From: Stenotrophomonas_A sp002429615 | Lineage (GTDB): Bacteria > Pseudomonadota > Gammaproteobacteria > Xanthomonadales > Xanthomonadaceae | Direction: 5' to 3' | NCBI GenBank assembly: GCA_031987425.1 | Contig: DALZZL010000003.1 | Coordinates: 1-64,000, forward strand | DNA: 64,000 nt | In this document: in pieces, positions 1 to 8,108 of the stretch | How positions within the stretch are numbered: the first letter of the stretch is position 1 | Layout of the letters: every line of letters starts with the position of its first letter | The notes under the pieces: model-generated | What the model was told of the DNA's origin: nothing | What the model saw: the letters and a program-made list of their open reading frames with translations, nothing else | Database searches by the model: none | Program-made: the position numbers and the translations under genes

Positions 1-80
1 CCGCGCCGCAGGGCAACGCCCGGCCGGCGCCGCCCAAGGGCCAGCAACCGCCGAAAGGCCAGCCGCCGCCGCGTCCCTGA
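1..80 (+). CDS. C-terminal tail of an unidentified proline/glutamine-rich protein (5'-truncated by the window edge)
   Basis: An open frame enters from the left edge and stops at TGA 78-80. The 25 visible residues are rich in Pro, Gln, Gly and Lys, with two copies of a P-K-G-Q motif, and look like a disordered tail. The family cannot be told from this piece. It ends 7 bases before the fabB stop on the other strand, so the two genes converge. Confidence 0.5.
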   Translation, partial: APQGNARPAPPKGQQPPKGQPPPRP

Positions 81-87
81 CGCGGCG

Positions 88-1299
88 TCAGGTCGGGCGG
101 CCGAACACCAGGGCGGCGTTGGTGCCGCCGAAACCGAAGCTGTTGGACATCACGGTGTCCAACGTCGCTTCGCGGGTTTCGCGCAGGATCGGGAAGCCTT
201 CGGCGCGCGGATCCAGTGTGTCGATGTGCGCCGAGCCGGCCATGAAGCCATCGCGCAGCATCAGCAGCGAGTAGATCGCCTCGTGCACGCTGGCCGCGCC
301 AAGCGAGTGGCCCGACAGGGCCTTGGTCGAGGACAGCGGCGGCACATCCTGACCGAACACCTCGCGCACCGCGTTCAACTCGGTGATGTCACCCAGCGGG
401 GTCGAGGTGCCATGCGTGTTGAGATAGTCGATGCGGCGGTTCACGCCTTCCATCGCCATGCGCATGCAGCGCACCGCGCCTTCGCCCGAGGGCGCGACCA
501 TGTCCGCGCCGTCGGAAGTGACGCCATAGCCGAGCAGCTCGGCATGGATGCGCGCGCCACGCTTCACCGCGTGTTCGTAGTCCTCCAGCACCAGCATGCC
601 GCCACCGGAACCGATGACGAAACCGTCGCGCTCGGCGTCATACGGACGCGAGGCGACGCCGGGGCGATCGTTGTAGCCGGTGGACAGCGCGCCCATCGCG
701 TCGAACATCACGCTCATGGTCCAGTGCAGTTCTTCGCCGCCACCGGCGAAGACGATGTCCTGCGCGCCGTGGCGGATCAGGTCGGCACCGGCGCCGATGC
801 AGTGCGCGGAAGTCGCGCAGGCGGCGGAGATCGAATAGCTCAGGCCGCGGATCTTGAAGGCGGTGGCCAGCGAGGCCGATACCGCCGAGCACATCGTGCG
901 CGGCACCATGTACGGCCCCACCTTGCGCACGCCGCGCGCGCGCAGGATGTCGGCCGTTTCCACCTGCCACTGGCTGGAACCGCCGCCGGAGCCAGCGATC
1001 AGGCCGGTGCGCAGGTCGCTGACCTGGGTCTCGTCGAGGCCGGCGTCGGCGATGGCGTCGCGCATCGCCAGGTAGGCATACGCGGAGGCATCGCCCATGA
1101 AGCGCTTGAGCTTGCGGTCGATCAGCGCGTCCAGGTCGAGCTCGACCTTGCCGCCGACCTGGCTGCGCAGGCCGACCTCGGCATGGTCGGGCAGGAAGGT
1201 CAGGCCCGAACGGCCTTCGCGCAGCGCGCTCGATACGCTGTCCAGATCGTTGCCCAGGCAACTGGTGATGCCCATGCCGGTGATGACGACGCGACGCAT
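88..1299 (-). CDS. fabB: 3-oxoacyl-[ACP] synthase I (KAS I)
   Basis: FabB condenses acyl-ACP with malonyl-ACP and is the elongating enzyme needed for unsaturated fatty acids. The 403-residue product has the full KAS fold: N-terminal MRRVVITGMG, nucleophile Cys161 in SAACATSAH, His296 in NTHGTSTPLGD, His331 in GHSLGAA, and a Gly-rich C-terminal end (FGFGGTNA). The frame stays open upstream through fabA, but residue 1 is placed at ATG 1299 because the conserved fold begins there, only 2 bases after the fabA stop. The fabA-fabB order and tight spacing indicate one transcript and the anaerobic unsaturated fatty acid route. Confidence 0.97.
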   Translation of the reverse strand: MRRVVITGMGITSCLGNDLDSVSSALREGRSGLTFLPDHAEVGLRSQVGGKVELDLDALIDRKLKRFMGDASAYAYLAMRDAIADAGLDETQVSDLRTGLIAGSGGGSSQWQVETADILRARGVRKVGPYMVPRTMCSAVSASLATAFKIRGLSYSISAACATSAHCIGAGADLIRHGAQDIVFAGGGEELHWTMSVMFDAMGALSTGYNDRPGVASRPYDAERDGFVIGSGGGMLVLEDYEHAVKRGARIHAELLGYGVTSDGADMVAPSGEGAVRCMRMAMEGVNRRIDYLNTHGTSTPLGDITELNAVREVFGQDVPPLSSTKALSGHSLGAASVHEAIYSLLMLRDGFMAGSAHIDTLDPRAEGFPILRETREATLDTVMSNSFGFGGTNAALVFGRPT

Positions 1300-1301
1300 G
1301 C

Positions 1302-1817
1302 TCAGAAGCCCTCGGTGGAAGTGAACAGGCCCACGCGCAGGTCCTTGGCGGTGTAGATCTCGCGGCCATCGACCAGCATGCGCGCATCGCTCTGCGCCAT
1401 CACCAGCTTGCGGTTGATGACGCGGGCGATGTCGATCTCGTAACGCACCAGCTTGGCATCGGGCAGCACCTGCCCGGTGAACTTCACTTCGCCCACGCCC
1501 AGCGCGCGGCCACGGCCGGGCGCGCCCAGCCAGGTGAGGAAGAAGCCGGTGAGCTGCCACATGGCATCCAGGCCGAGGCAGCCGGGCATCACCGGGTCGC
1601 CGATGAAGTGGCAGCCGAAGAACCACAGGTCCGGACGGATATCCAGTTCGGCCACCACCTGGCCCTTGCCGTAGGCACCGCCTTCGTCGGCGATGTGGAC
1701 GATGCGGTCGAACATCAGCATCGGGTCGTTGGGCAGGCGGCCAGCGTTGGCGCCGAACAGTTCGCCACGCGCGCTGGCCAGCAACTGGTCGCGCGTATAG
1801 GCAGATTCGCGGGTCAT
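1302..1817 (-). CDS. fabA: 3-hydroxydecanoyl-[ACP] dehydratase/isomerase
   Basis: FabA dehydrates 3-hydroxydecanoyl-ACP and isomerises trans-2 to cis-3-decenoyl-ACP, the branch point to unsaturated fatty acids. From ATG 1817 the protein is 171 residues, the usual FabA length. The catalytic pair falls at the E. coli positions: His70 in FFGCHFIGDPVMPG and Asp84 in LGLDAMWQL. A longer open frame upstream of 1817 has no FabA similarity. The gene is first of a two-gene unit with fabB. The ribosome site upstream is weak. Confidence 0.97.
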   Translation of the reverse strand: MTRESAYTRDQLLASARGELFGANAGRLPNDPMLMFDRIVHIADEGGAYGKGQVVAELDIRPDLWFFGCHFIGDPVMPGCLGLDAMWQLTGFFLTWLGAPGRGRALGVGEVKFTGQVLPDAKLVRYEIDIARVINRKLVMAQSDARMLVDGREIYTAKDLRVGLFTSTEGF

Positions 1818-2031
1818 GCGGAGGTTCTCGGAAAAACGCGCCCGTGCGGCGCGAAAGTGCGCCAGCCTGCATGACCGCAACGCAGCAAAGCAAACGCTTT
1901 TTTCCGTACGCAAGCGTAGTGTTTTACGGTGATCGCGGGCAAAGCATTGCGCCGCTTGGCGTGCGACGGATCAGCGCACGGCGGCTGGATTATGATGGCG
2001 GGGCAACGTTCGCCGCCGTAGGGTTCCCTGG
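1818..2031. other. Divergent intergenic region between fabA and dinB
   Basis: This 214-base spacer must carry promoters for both directions. On the plus strand a -10-like TATGAT lies at 1991-1996, 36 bases before dinB, without a convincing -35 at normal spacing. An A/T-rich patch around 1890-1925, unusual for this genome, lies in front of fabA. I could not identify a LexA box with confidence. Confidence 0.35.
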
Positions 2032-3117
2032 ATGCGCAAGATCATTCACGTCGACATGGATGCGTTCTATGCGTCCGTGGAACAGCGTGACGATCCCTCG
2101 CTGCGCGGGCGCCCGGTGGTGGTGGCCTGGAAGGGCGCGCGTTCGGTGGTGTGCGCGGCGTCGTATGAGGCGCGCAAGTTCGGCGTGCGCTCGGCGATGC
2201 CGGCGTTGCGAGCCGAGCGCCTGTGTCCGGAGGCGGTGTTCGTGCCGCCGGATTTCACCCGCTACAAGGCGGTGTCGCGGCAGGTGCGGGAGATCTTCCA
2301 CCGCCAGACCGACCTGGTCGAACCATTGTCGTTGGACGAGGCCTACCTCGATGTCACCGAAGCCAAGAGCGGGATGACGGTGGCCACCGAGATCGCGCGC
2401 GTGGTGCGCGATCAGATTCGCGAGGAGACCCAGCTCACGGCTTCGGCCGGCATCGCGCCGAACAAGTTCCTGGCCAAGATCGCGTCGGACTGGCGCAAGC
2501 CCGATGGACAGTTCGTGGTGCCGCCGTCGCGGGTGGAGGCGTTTCTCACGCCGCTGCCGGTGAATCGCATTCCCGGCGTCGGCAAGGTGATGGAAAGCAA
2601 GCTCACCGCGCTGGGCATCAGGACCGTCGGCGATCTGCGCATGCGGCCGCTGGAAGAGCTGCAGGCGCATTTCGGCAGCTTCGGGCAAGGCCTGTACAAC
2701 CGCGCACGCGGCGTCGATGAACGTCCGGTGGAACCGCACCAGGAAGTGCAGCAGGTGTCCTCGGAAGACACGTTCGCCGAGGACCTGCCGCTGGACGCGC
2801 TGGGGCCGGAGATCGCACGCCTGGCCGAGCGCACATGGGCGGCGACGCAGCGCACCGGGCGCATCGGCCGTACCGTGGTGCTCAAGCTCAAGACCTCGCA
2901 GTTCCGCATCCTCACCCGCAGCCTCACGCCGGAACGCGCGCCGGCCTCCGCGCAGGAACTGGTGGAGATCGCCCAGGCGCTGGTGCAGCGCGTGCAGTTG
3001 CCGGGCGATACGCGTTACCGGCTGGTGGGCGTGGGCGTCTCGGGGTTTGCCGGGCAGGATGAGGACGACGTGGTGCAGGGCGAACTGTTCGCGGCCGAGA
3101 CGCTGGGGGGCGATTGA
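2032..3117 (+). CDS. dinB: DNA polymerase IV (Y family)
   Basis: DinB is an error-prone translesion polymerase. The 361-residue product shows the Y-family catalytic set: Asp8 in HVDMDAFYASVE, with the FY steric gate at 12-13, and Asp102-Glu103 in SLDEAYLDVT. The KFLAKIASDWRKPDG motif follows, then the helix-hairpin-helix thumb (IPGVGKVMESKL) and the little-finger domain. A QGELF motif near residue 350 fits the beta-clamp binding peptide at the C-terminus. The gene is followed 39 bases later by gph, which may be cotranscribed. Confidence 0.96.
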   Translation: MRKIIHVDMDAFYASVEQRDDPSLRGRPVVVAWKGARSVVCAASYEARKFGVRSAMPALRAERLCPEAVFVPPDFTRYKAVSRQVREIFHRQTDLVEPLSLDEAYLDVTEAKSGMTVATEIARVVRDQIREETQLTASAGIAPNKFLAKIASDWRKPDGQFVVPPSRVEAFLTPLPVNRIPGVGKVMESKLTALGIRTVGDLRMRPLEELQAHFGSFGQGLYNRARGVDERPVEPHQEVQQVSSEDTFAEDLPLDALGPEIARLAERTWAATQRTGRIGRTVVLKLKTSQFRILTRSLTPERAPASAQELVEIAQALVQRVQLPGDTRYRLVGVGVSGFAGQDEDDVVQGELFAAETLGGD

Positions 3118-3156
3118 GCGTCGCTTACACTGTCACGCCCACCGCAGTGCCTTCGC

Positions 3157-3819
3157 ATGCGCTATCCGTTTCCGCTGGTGATCTTCGATCTCGATGGCAC
3201 CCTGGTCGACAGCCTGTCCGACATCGCCGAGGCCCTGAATCTCACATTGGCCGATCTCTCGCTGCCACCGGTCGATGAGGCCACGGTGCGCGGATGGATC
3301 GGCGAGGGCGTGCGCAGCCTGGTCGCCAGCGCCCTGCAGGCAGCGCATGCATCGCAGCCGCTGGACGCGGTGATGCCGGGTTTCATGCGTCATTACGGCG
3401 AATGCCTGCTGCATCATCCGCGCCTGTATCCCGGCGTGGCGGCGGCGCTGGAAGGCCTGCGTGCGCGCGGCGCGATCCTGGCGATCTGCACCAACAAGCC
3501 GTCGCGGTTCGTGGCGCCGCTGCTGGAGCACCTGGGCATCGCCGGTTATTTCGCGGCGGTGCTGGGTGGGGATTCGCTGCCCGAGCGCAAGCCCGACGCG
3601 GCGCCGCTGCTGCATCTGTGCGCGCAGTTCGAGCAGCCGCCCTCTCGCGCGCTGATGGTGGGTGACTCCGCGGTGGATGCCGCCGCGGCGAATGCCGCCC
3701 AGGTGCCGCTGGCGCTGGTCCGCTATGGCTATCTGCGCGGGCTGGATCCGATGCGTTCGGGGGCGCGCTGGGTCATGGATGACCTGCAGGAACTGCTCGC
3801 GATCGACGCGGCGGCCTGA
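3157..3819 (+). CDS. gph: Phosphoglycolate phosphatase (HAD superfamily)
   Basis: The 220-residue protein is a HAD phosphatase: motif I DLDGTLVDS with Asp11/Asp13, motif II CTNKP, the motif III Lys in RKPDAAP, and motif IV GDSAVDAAAA. An alpha-helical cap lies between motifs I and II, as in Gph. The usual role is removal of 2-phosphoglycolate formed during repair of oxidised DNA 3' ends, which suits its place after dinB. HAD substrate calls from sequence are uncertain; a related sugar phosphatase is possible. Confidence 0.85.
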   Translation: MRYPFPLVIFDLDGTLVDSLSDIAEALNLTLADLSLPPVDEATVRGWIGEGVRSLVASALQAAHASQPLDAVMPGFMRHYGECLLHHPRLYPGVAAALEGLRARGAILAICTNKPSRFVAPLLEHLGIAGYFAAVLGGDSLPERKPDAAPLLHLCAQFEQPPSRALMVGDSAVDAAAANAAQVPLALVRYGYLRGLDPMRSGARWVMDDLQELLAIDAAA

Positions 3820-3827
3820 GGCGGCCT

Positions 3828-4211
3828 TCAGTCCTCGTCGGAACCGCCATCCTCGCTGTCGGCGCCATCGTCTTCCGCCGGAGGCGCAGCGTCGTCGTCG
3901 CCGTAGCGGGTCGTGGAGACCGGGCCGCCCACCGGCGTGCCGCGCTGCGCCGGCAGCCGCGCGCTGGCCTCCTCAAGCTCTGCCAGCAACTGGTGACGGC
4001 GCGCCTCGGGAATTTCCTGCCAATGGCTGCCCACCAGCGCGCCTTCCAGCGAATAGAGCAGGTTGAGGCTGGGCTTGAAGCCGGCGCGGCGGACCTTGAG
4101 GAAGGCGCCGACCGCGCCGATCGCCTGCAGATCCTCGACGCTGCGCAGGCCGACCTGGCGCAGCCAGGCCGCGCTCTTCGGGCCGATGTTGCGCAGGCGT
4201 TCGGTGCTCAC
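3828..4211 (-). CDS. TfoX C-terminal-domain protein (helix-hairpin-helix)
   Basis: The first about 85 of 127 residues match the TfoX/Sxy C-terminal domain (LRNIGPKSAAWLRQVGL, then SLNLLYSLEGALVG and a trailing HW). The N-terminal domain of full-length Sxy/TfoX competence regulators is absent. The last 35 residues form an acidic Asp/Glu/Ser tail, probably disordered. It starts with GTG at 4211, overlapping the msrC stop as GTGA, so translation is coupled to msrC. The function of stand-alone TfoX-C proteins is not settled, and a competence role should not be assumed. Confidence 0.8.
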   Translation of the reverse strand: MSTERLRNIGPKSAAWLRQVGLRSVEDLQAIGAVGAFLKVRRAGFKPSLNLLYSLEGALVGSHWQEIPEARRHQLLAELEEASARLPAQRGTPVGGPVSTTRYGDDDAAPPAEDDGADSEDGGSDED

Positions 4212-4690
4212 GCCAGGCTGTCCACGAACACCTGGGCGATGGCCTCCAGGCCACGCTGGTCGTCTGCGTCGAAGCGCGCGAGTTCGGGGCTGTCGAGATC
4301 AAGCACGCCGATCAGCGTGTCGCCCTGCACCAGCGGCACCACCAGTTCCGAGCGCGACGCCGAATCACAGGCGATATGCCCCGGGAAGGCGTCCACGTCC
4401 TCGATGCGCTGGGTCTGGCGGGTGCGCGCGGCGGCGCCGCAGACGCCCTTGTCCAGCGGGATGCGCACGCAGGCCGGGAGGCCCTGGAACGGCCCAACCA
4501 CCAGCTCCTGGCCGTCATACAGATAGAAGCCGGCCCAGTTGAGGCTGGGCAGCGAGTTGAAGATCAGCGCGGCGAGATTGGCGGCATTGGCGATGCGGTC
4601 GCGTTCGCCATGCACCAGGGCCTGTGCCTGGGCGTGCAGCTGCGCGTACTGTTCCGGCTTGCTGCCGGAGAGCGTGGAAGAGGTGAACAT
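4208..4690 (-). CDS. msrC: Free methionine-(R)-sulfoxide reductase (GAF domain)
   Basis: MsrC reduces free Met-R-sulfoxide in the cytoplasm. This GAF-domain protein carries the three fRMsr cysteines at Cys74 (PACVRIP), Cys84 (GVCGAA) and Cys108 (HIACDSAS). Their spacing equals Cys84/94/118 of E. coli, and the surrounding GPFQG and RIEDV motifs match. I place the start at ATG 4690 (160 residues); an in-frame GTG-type extension to 4732 adds a non-conserved N-terminus. It is divergent from bioD and coupled downstream to the TfoX-C gene. Confidence 0.9.
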   Translation of the reverse strand: MFTSSTLSGSKPEQYAQLHAQAQALVHGERDRIANAANLAALIFNSLPSLNWAGFYLYDGQELVVGPFQGLPACVRIPLDKGVCGAAARTRQTQRIEDVDAFPGHIACDSASRSELVVPLVQGDTLIGVLDLDSPELARFDADDQRGLEAIAQVFVDSLA

Positions 4691-4777
4691 GCCCGGCAGT
4701 CTAGCAGCGCCCGGCGACGTCACTGACGCCACGGCCGGGACGGCTTATCCTGCCCGGCCCCAAGCCGGTCCGCGCCC

Positions 4778-5455
4778 ATGTTTCCCTTCCCCGCCTTCTT
4801 CGTCACCGGCACCGATACCGGCATCGGCAAGACCATCAGCAGCAGCAGCCTGCTGCATGCGTTGCGAGGGCAGGGGCTGCGCGCGGTCGGCATGAAGCCG
4901 CTGGCCAGCGGCTGCGAGGCCACGCCCGAGGGCTGGCGCAACGAGGACGCGCTGGCATTGCAGGCGGCCAGCGCGCCACGGCCGGACTACGCGCTGGTCA
5001 ATCCCTACGCGCTGCCGGAACCGCTGGCGCCGGAGATCGCCGCGGCCGAAGCCGGCGTGACCATCGAACTGCCGCCCCTGCGCGACGCCTTCGCGCGGCT
5101 GCGCGCCATGGCCGACGTGGTGGTAGTGGAGGGTGTCGGCGGCTGGGCCGCGCCGCTCAGCGCCACGCTCGACCAGGCCGACCTGGCGCGCGCGCTCGAC
5201 CTGCCGGTGGTGCTGGTGGTGGGCATGCGCCTGGGCTGCTTGAACCATGCGCGCTTGAGCGCGGCGGCCATTGCCGCCGATGGACTGCGCTGCGTGGGCT
5301 GGGTGGCCAACGAGGTTGACCCGCAGATGGCGCGTCGCGACGAGAACTTCGCGTTGCTGCAGGCGCGCCTGCCGATGCCGTGCTGGGGCCGCATTCCGTA
5401 CCGTCCGGATGCCGATCCGGCCGTGCTGGCAACGCACCTGCGCCTGCCGGGCTGA
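4778..5455 (+). CDS. bioD: Dethiobiotin synthetase
   Basis: BioD makes dethiobiotin from 7,8-diaminopelargonate, CO2 and ATP. The 225-residue protein has the P-loop variant GTDTGIGKT at residues 11-19, the MKPLASGC substrate segment, VVVEGVGGWAAPLS in the centre, and VVGMRLGCLNH after it. No other biotin genes are nearby. It is followed by a convergent phasin gene, with two strong hairpins between them. Confidence 0.95.
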   Translation: MFPFPAFFVTGTDTGIGKTISSSSLLHALRGQGLRAVGMKPLASGCEATPEGWRNEDALALQAASAPRPDYALVNPYALPEPLAPEIAAAEAGVTIELPPLRDAFARLRAMADVVVVEGVGGWAAPLSATLDQADLARALDLPVVLVVGMRLGCLNHARLSAAAIAADGLRCVGWVANEVDPQMARRDENFALLQARLPMPCWGRIPYRPDADPAVLATHLRLPG

Positions 5456-5476
5456 GCCGGGGGCCGGAAAAGAAAA

Positions 5477-5508
5477 AGGCCCGACAGAGGGAGGGTTCTG
5501 TCGGGCCT
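5477..5508 (-). terminator. Rho-independent terminator of the phasin gene
   Basis: A perfect 12-bp stem (arms 5477-5488 and 5497-5508, loop of 8) is followed on the minus strand by TTTTTCTTTT. It lies 43 bases past the phasin stop. On the plus strand the T tract is poor, so it serves mainly the minus-strand gene. Confidence 0.85.
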
Positions 5509-5509
5509 G

Positions 5510-5537
5510 TTTGCGTGGGGGGAGGGACCCACGCAAA
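5510..5537. repeat. Second perfect hairpin in the bioD/phasin convergent spacer
   Basis: Arms TTTGCGTGGG (5510-5519) and CCCACGCAAA (5528-5537) form a 10-bp stem with an 8-base loop, immediately next to the 5477-5508 terminator. On the plus strand no T run follows directly; the sequence GTTTTT lies 15 bases downstream. It may act with its neighbour as a tandem terminator. Confidence 0.6.
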
Positions 5538-5551
5538 TACAGAAAAAGTTT

Positions 5552-5941
5552 TTACTTGCGGCGGGCGCTGCGCGGCGGCGCGGCGTTCGCCTGGAACTGC
5601 TCGTTGGCCGAGGCGAACTGGCTGCGCGCCAGGTGGCCGATGGCTTCGGATGCCTTCAGGCTGAGGCCGACCGCTTCCTGGTTCGCCGTGGCCAGGCGCT
5701 CCAGGTTGTCGCGGGCGATCTGCAGGCCCTTCGGCCACAGCGACTGGACACTGCCCAGGTCGTTCATGTCAGCGAACTGGCCGAAGAAATCAGCCGTCGC
5801 GTTGACGTTCTTCTCCAGCGTCTTCAACTGCAGTCCGAACACGCTTTCGGCGTTTTCGAGGGCCAACCGGTTGGCGCGCGATGCCGCGGCGGCGAACTGG
5901 TGGGTGTACTGGCTGAAGCTGCTGTCGAACTGGGCGGACAT
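5552..5941 (-). CDS. Phasin family protein (polyhydroxyalkanoate granule-associated)
   Basis: From ATG 5941 this encodes 129 residues of mostly amphipathic helix: MSAQFDSSFSQYTHQFAAAAS, then LENAESVFGLQLKTLEKN, ADFFGQFADM and LSLKASEAIGHLAR. This is the pattern of small phasins that coat PHA granules. The C-terminus is basic (PRSARRK). An in-frame ATG at 6058 would add a Cys-rich stretch over the queD terminator, so it is rejected. No PHA synthase is in the window, so the role rests on family similarity. A strong terminator follows. Confidence 0.8.
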   Translation of the reverse strand: MSAQFDSSFSQYTHQFAAAASRANRLALENAESVFGLQLKTLEKNVNATADFFGQFADMNDLGSVQSLWPKGLQIARDNLERLATANQEAVGLSLKASEAIGHLARSQFASANEQFQANAAPPRSARRK

Positions 5942-6029
5942 CGCGGTTTCCAGTGGAGCTGCGTTACCGTGTTGCGATGCAGCATAACGCGTTTCTGCTG
6001 CGATGCAACAACTTTTTTCGAGGCAAAGA

Positions 6030-6050
6030 AAAGGCCCCGTCGGGGCCTTT
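6030..6050 (-). terminator. Rho-independent terminator of queD
   Basis: The arms AAAGGCCCC (6030-6038) and GGGGCCTTT (6042-6050) form a stem with a 3-base loop. On the minus strand it is followed by TCTTTGCC. It lies about 33 bases beyond the queD stop. Confidence 0.75.
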
Positions 6051-6082
6051 GTAATCAATGGCTTGGAACGCCAATCCGCCGC

Positions 6083-6439
6083 TCAGGGCCCGCGGTAGCG
6101 GCAGCCCGAGGTGCAGGTTTCGTGGATCACCACCTCGCGCAGGGCCGGCAGGGTCGGCTTGAGCTGGTCCCAGATCCAGATCGCCAGGCGTTCGCTGGTC
6201 GGGTTCTCCAGCCCCTCGATGTCGTTGAGGTAGTGGTGGTCCAGGCGGTCGTAGATCGGCTGGAAGGCGGCTTTGACGTCGCCGAAGTCCATGATCCAGC
6301 CCGTATCCGCGCCGGGCTCGCCACCGACATGCAGTTCGATGCGGAAGGAGTGTCCGTGCAGCCGCGCGCATTTGTGGCCCGGCGGGACGTTTGGCAGGCG
6401 GTGCGCCGCCTCGACCATGAAGACTTTGAAGATTTCCAT
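6083..6439 (-). CDS. queD: 6-carboxy-5,6,7,8-tetrahydropterin synthase
   Basis: QueD converts 7,8-dihydroneopterin triphosphate to 6-carboxytetrahydropterin in queuosine/7-deazaguanine synthesis. The 118-residue protein from ATG 6439 has the zinc ligands His13 (AAHRLPN), His28 and His30 (RLHGHSF), catalytic Cys24 (GHKCARL), and the late HETCTSGC motif. An upstream in-frame start at 6511 would run through the Fur-box promoter and adds no conserved residues. The gene is divergent from the predicted Fur-controlled operon. Confidence 0.93.
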   Translation of the reverse strand: MEIFKVFMVEAAHRLPNVPPGHKCARLHGHSFRIELHVGGEPGADTGWIMDFGDVKAAFQPIYDRLDHHYLNDIEGLENPTSERLAIWIWDQLKPTLPALREVVIHETCTSGCRYRGP

Positions 6440-6483
6440 GTGCGCATTGTGGACGCGCACGGGCGGCGCGTCATCGGCCCCTC

Positions 6484-6512
6484 TTGATGAGAATCGCTCG
6501 CATTCATACAAT
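6484..6512 (+). promoter_or_regulatory. Predicted promoter with overlapping Fur box
   Basis: A -35 TTGATG (6484-6489) and -10 TACAAT (6507-6512) are separated by exactly 17 bases. The spacer is filled by a Fur-box-like sequence at 6487-6504, which matches 15 of 18 positions of the symmetric pattern ATGAGAATCATTCTCATT. Fur binding here would block RNA polymerase, giving iron-repressed expression of the plus-strand DUF4198/EF-hand/TonB-receptor genes. The left half is perfect and the right half degenerate. queD, divergent, starts 44 bases away and could also be affected. Confidence 0.65.
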
Positions 6513-6577
6513 GCGCGGGTCAGCCAGCAGGAAGCGCATCCAGCCAGCGATCCATATCACCCCCAGGGGATCGCTCC

Positions 6578-7372
6578 GTGAAACGTACGCTTCTTGTCGC
6601 CGTGCTGGCGGCCTTGGCCTGGCCGGCCGCCGCTCATACGCCGTATTTCGCGCCTGCCACCTTCCAGGTCCAGGCCGGCGGCACCGTCACCCTCGACGCC
6701 TCCTTCTCCGAAGCCTTCTTCGTGCCGGAAGCCGCGTTCGACGACAGCCATTTCAGCATTCTTGGCCCGGATGGGCGCGAGACGACCCCGGAACGCGTGG
6801 TGCCGCTGCGCACCCGCGTGGTGGTCGAACACGCGCTGCCGAAAGACGCCAAGGGTACCTACCGTTTCAGCACCGGCGAACGCCTGGGCGCGGTGTTCCG
6901 CACCTGGGAGATCGACGGCCGCAAGGTGTCCTCGCGGGATGCGAAGGAGCCGGTACCGGCAGGCGCCAAGGTGATCTCCAATTTCCAGTCGCGCATCCGC
7001 GCCGAGACCTACCTGACGGTGGGTGCACCCGACCGCGGCGCGCTGCGCCCGTACGGGCAGGGCCTGGAGCTGGTGCCGGTCACCCATCCGGACGATCTGT
7101 ATTCCAACGAGCCGGTCGAATTCGAGCTGCGTTTCGACGGCAAGCCGCTGGCCGATACGCCGGTGCAGATCAATGAAGCGGTGTGGTCCTCGGACCGCAA
7201 GGCGCGCGAAGTCGAACTGCGCAGTGATGCAAAGGGCCGCGTGCGCTGGGAACAGCCGGCTAGCGGCACCTGGTTGGCGCTGGCGCGCCACCGCAGCGCC
7301 GCGCCTGCCGGTGCGGCCGCGCCCGAATACAGCAACAGCTACAGCCTCGTCTTCCACGTGCTCAACCCTTGA
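6578..7372 (+). CDS. DUF4198 periplasmic protein, putative metal-uptake accessory
   Basis: This 264-residue protein starts at GTG 6578 behind an AGGGGA ribosome site. It has a Sec signal peptide ending AWPAAA; the predicted mature N-terminus is His-Thr-Pro. The rest is beta-rich and typical of DUF4198 proteins, which often sit beside TonB-dependent receptors and metal transporters. A mature N-terminal His is a possible metal ligand, as is known for other periplasmic metal proteins; this is inference. It is the first gene after the predicted Fur-box promoter, and the EF-hand gene starts 26 bases after its stop. The exact molecular role of DUF4198 is unknown. Confidence 0.8.
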   Translation: MKRTLLVAVLAALAWPAAAHTPYFAPATFQVQAGGTVTLDASFSEAFFVPEAAFDDSHFSILGPDGRETTPERVVPLRTRVVVEHALPKDAKGTYRFSTGERLGAVFRTWEIDGRKVSSRDAKEPVPAGAKVISNFQSRIRAETYLTVGAPDRGALRPYGQGLELVPVTHPDDLYSNEPVEFELRFDGKPLADTPVQINEAVWSSDRKAREVELRSDAKGRVRWEQPASGTWLALARHRSAAPAGAAAPEYSNSYSLVFHVLNP

Positions 7373-7398
7373 GCCGATACAACCTCCCGGAGAATTTC

Positions 7399-7926
7399 AT
7401 GAAGATGCATTCCCTCGCCGTCGCCTGTGGCCTGCTGCTGGCCCCGGCCCTGGCGTTCGCCGCCACTGAGACCGTGGACCAGAAGGTCCAGGACAAGGTC
7501 GGTGGTCATGGCGAAGATCCCACCGCCTTCATCGCCGAGCACGATCTCAACGGCGACGGCAAGGTCGATGCCGCCGAGTTCGAGCAGTTCCGCCGCGCGC
7601 GCTTCGCCGAGACCGATACCAATGGCGATGGCGTGCTGAGCCGCGACGAGTACGTGGGCGAGTTCGAACGCCGCCTCAAGCATGTCGAAGGCCAGACCAA
7701 CGAGCGCCAGATGAAGCAGGCCGACGTGCGCTTCAACGTGCTGGACAAGGACAAGGACGGCAAGATGACCTGGGACGAATACGCCGCCTCGGGTGATCGC
7801 CTGTTCAAGCGCGCCGACCGCAACGGCGACGGCGTGGTCGACGCGCGCGACAACCAGGCGCCGGATCCGGAAGCCGAGCCCGCTGCCAAGCCGGCCGGCA
7901 AGCCCGCCGCCAAGTCCACCAAGTAA
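7399..7926 (+). CDS. Secreted EF-hand calcium-binding protein
   Basis: The 175-residue product begins at ATG 7399, behind a GGAG site at 7389-7392, with a signal peptide (MKMHSLAVACGLLLAPALAF, then AA). It has four EF-hand-type loops: DLNGDGKVDAAEF, DTNGDGVLSRDEY, DKDKDGKMTWDEY and a shorter DRNGDGVVDARD lacking the final acidic helix residue. The C-terminus is an Ala/Lys/Pro tail that may be disordered. It lies between a DUF4198 gene and a TonB receptor gene in one orientation, so it is probably exported and part of the same response. Its binding partner is unknown. Confidence 0.85.
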   Translation: MKMHSLAVACGLLLAPALAFAATETVDQKVQDKVGGHGEDPTAFIAEHDLNGDGKVDAAEFEQFRRARFAETDTNGDGVLSRDEYVGEFERRLKHVEGQTNERQMKQADVRFNVLDKDKDGKMTWDEYAASGDRLFKRADRNGDGVVDARDNQAPDPEAEPAAKPAGKPAAKSTK

Positions 7927-7986
7927 GACCCACCTCGCGGGCGCGGGGAGCGTCCAGCCAGGTATGCCGCGCGATCGCGCGGCCAG

Positions 7987-8009
7987 CGTGCCGGCCTTGC
8001 GCCGGCACG
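7987..8009 (+). repeat. Intergenic hairpin between the EF-hand gene and the TonB receptor gene
   Basis: A 9-bp perfect stem (CGTGCCGGC 7987-7995, GCCGGCACG 8001-8009, loop CTTGC) is followed by TTCTCC. An 18-bp palindrome at 7966-7983 precedes it. It could be a leaky terminator or an mRNA-stability element that changes receptor level relative to the upstream genes. Confidence 0.4.
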
Positions 8010-8108
8010 TTCTCCATTCGAGCAACGCGTCCTGTCCGGGACTACGCAGCCATCCACGCCGCGCGCCGCGCGGCGCCCGTACCCCACATCTCACTGCGGA
8101 GTTCCGTC

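Noticed and set aside
88..1893. A longer fabB beginning near 1893
   Set aside because: The added 198 residues overlap fabA in another frame and are Arg-rich; fabA is well supported and the KAS fold begins at 1299.
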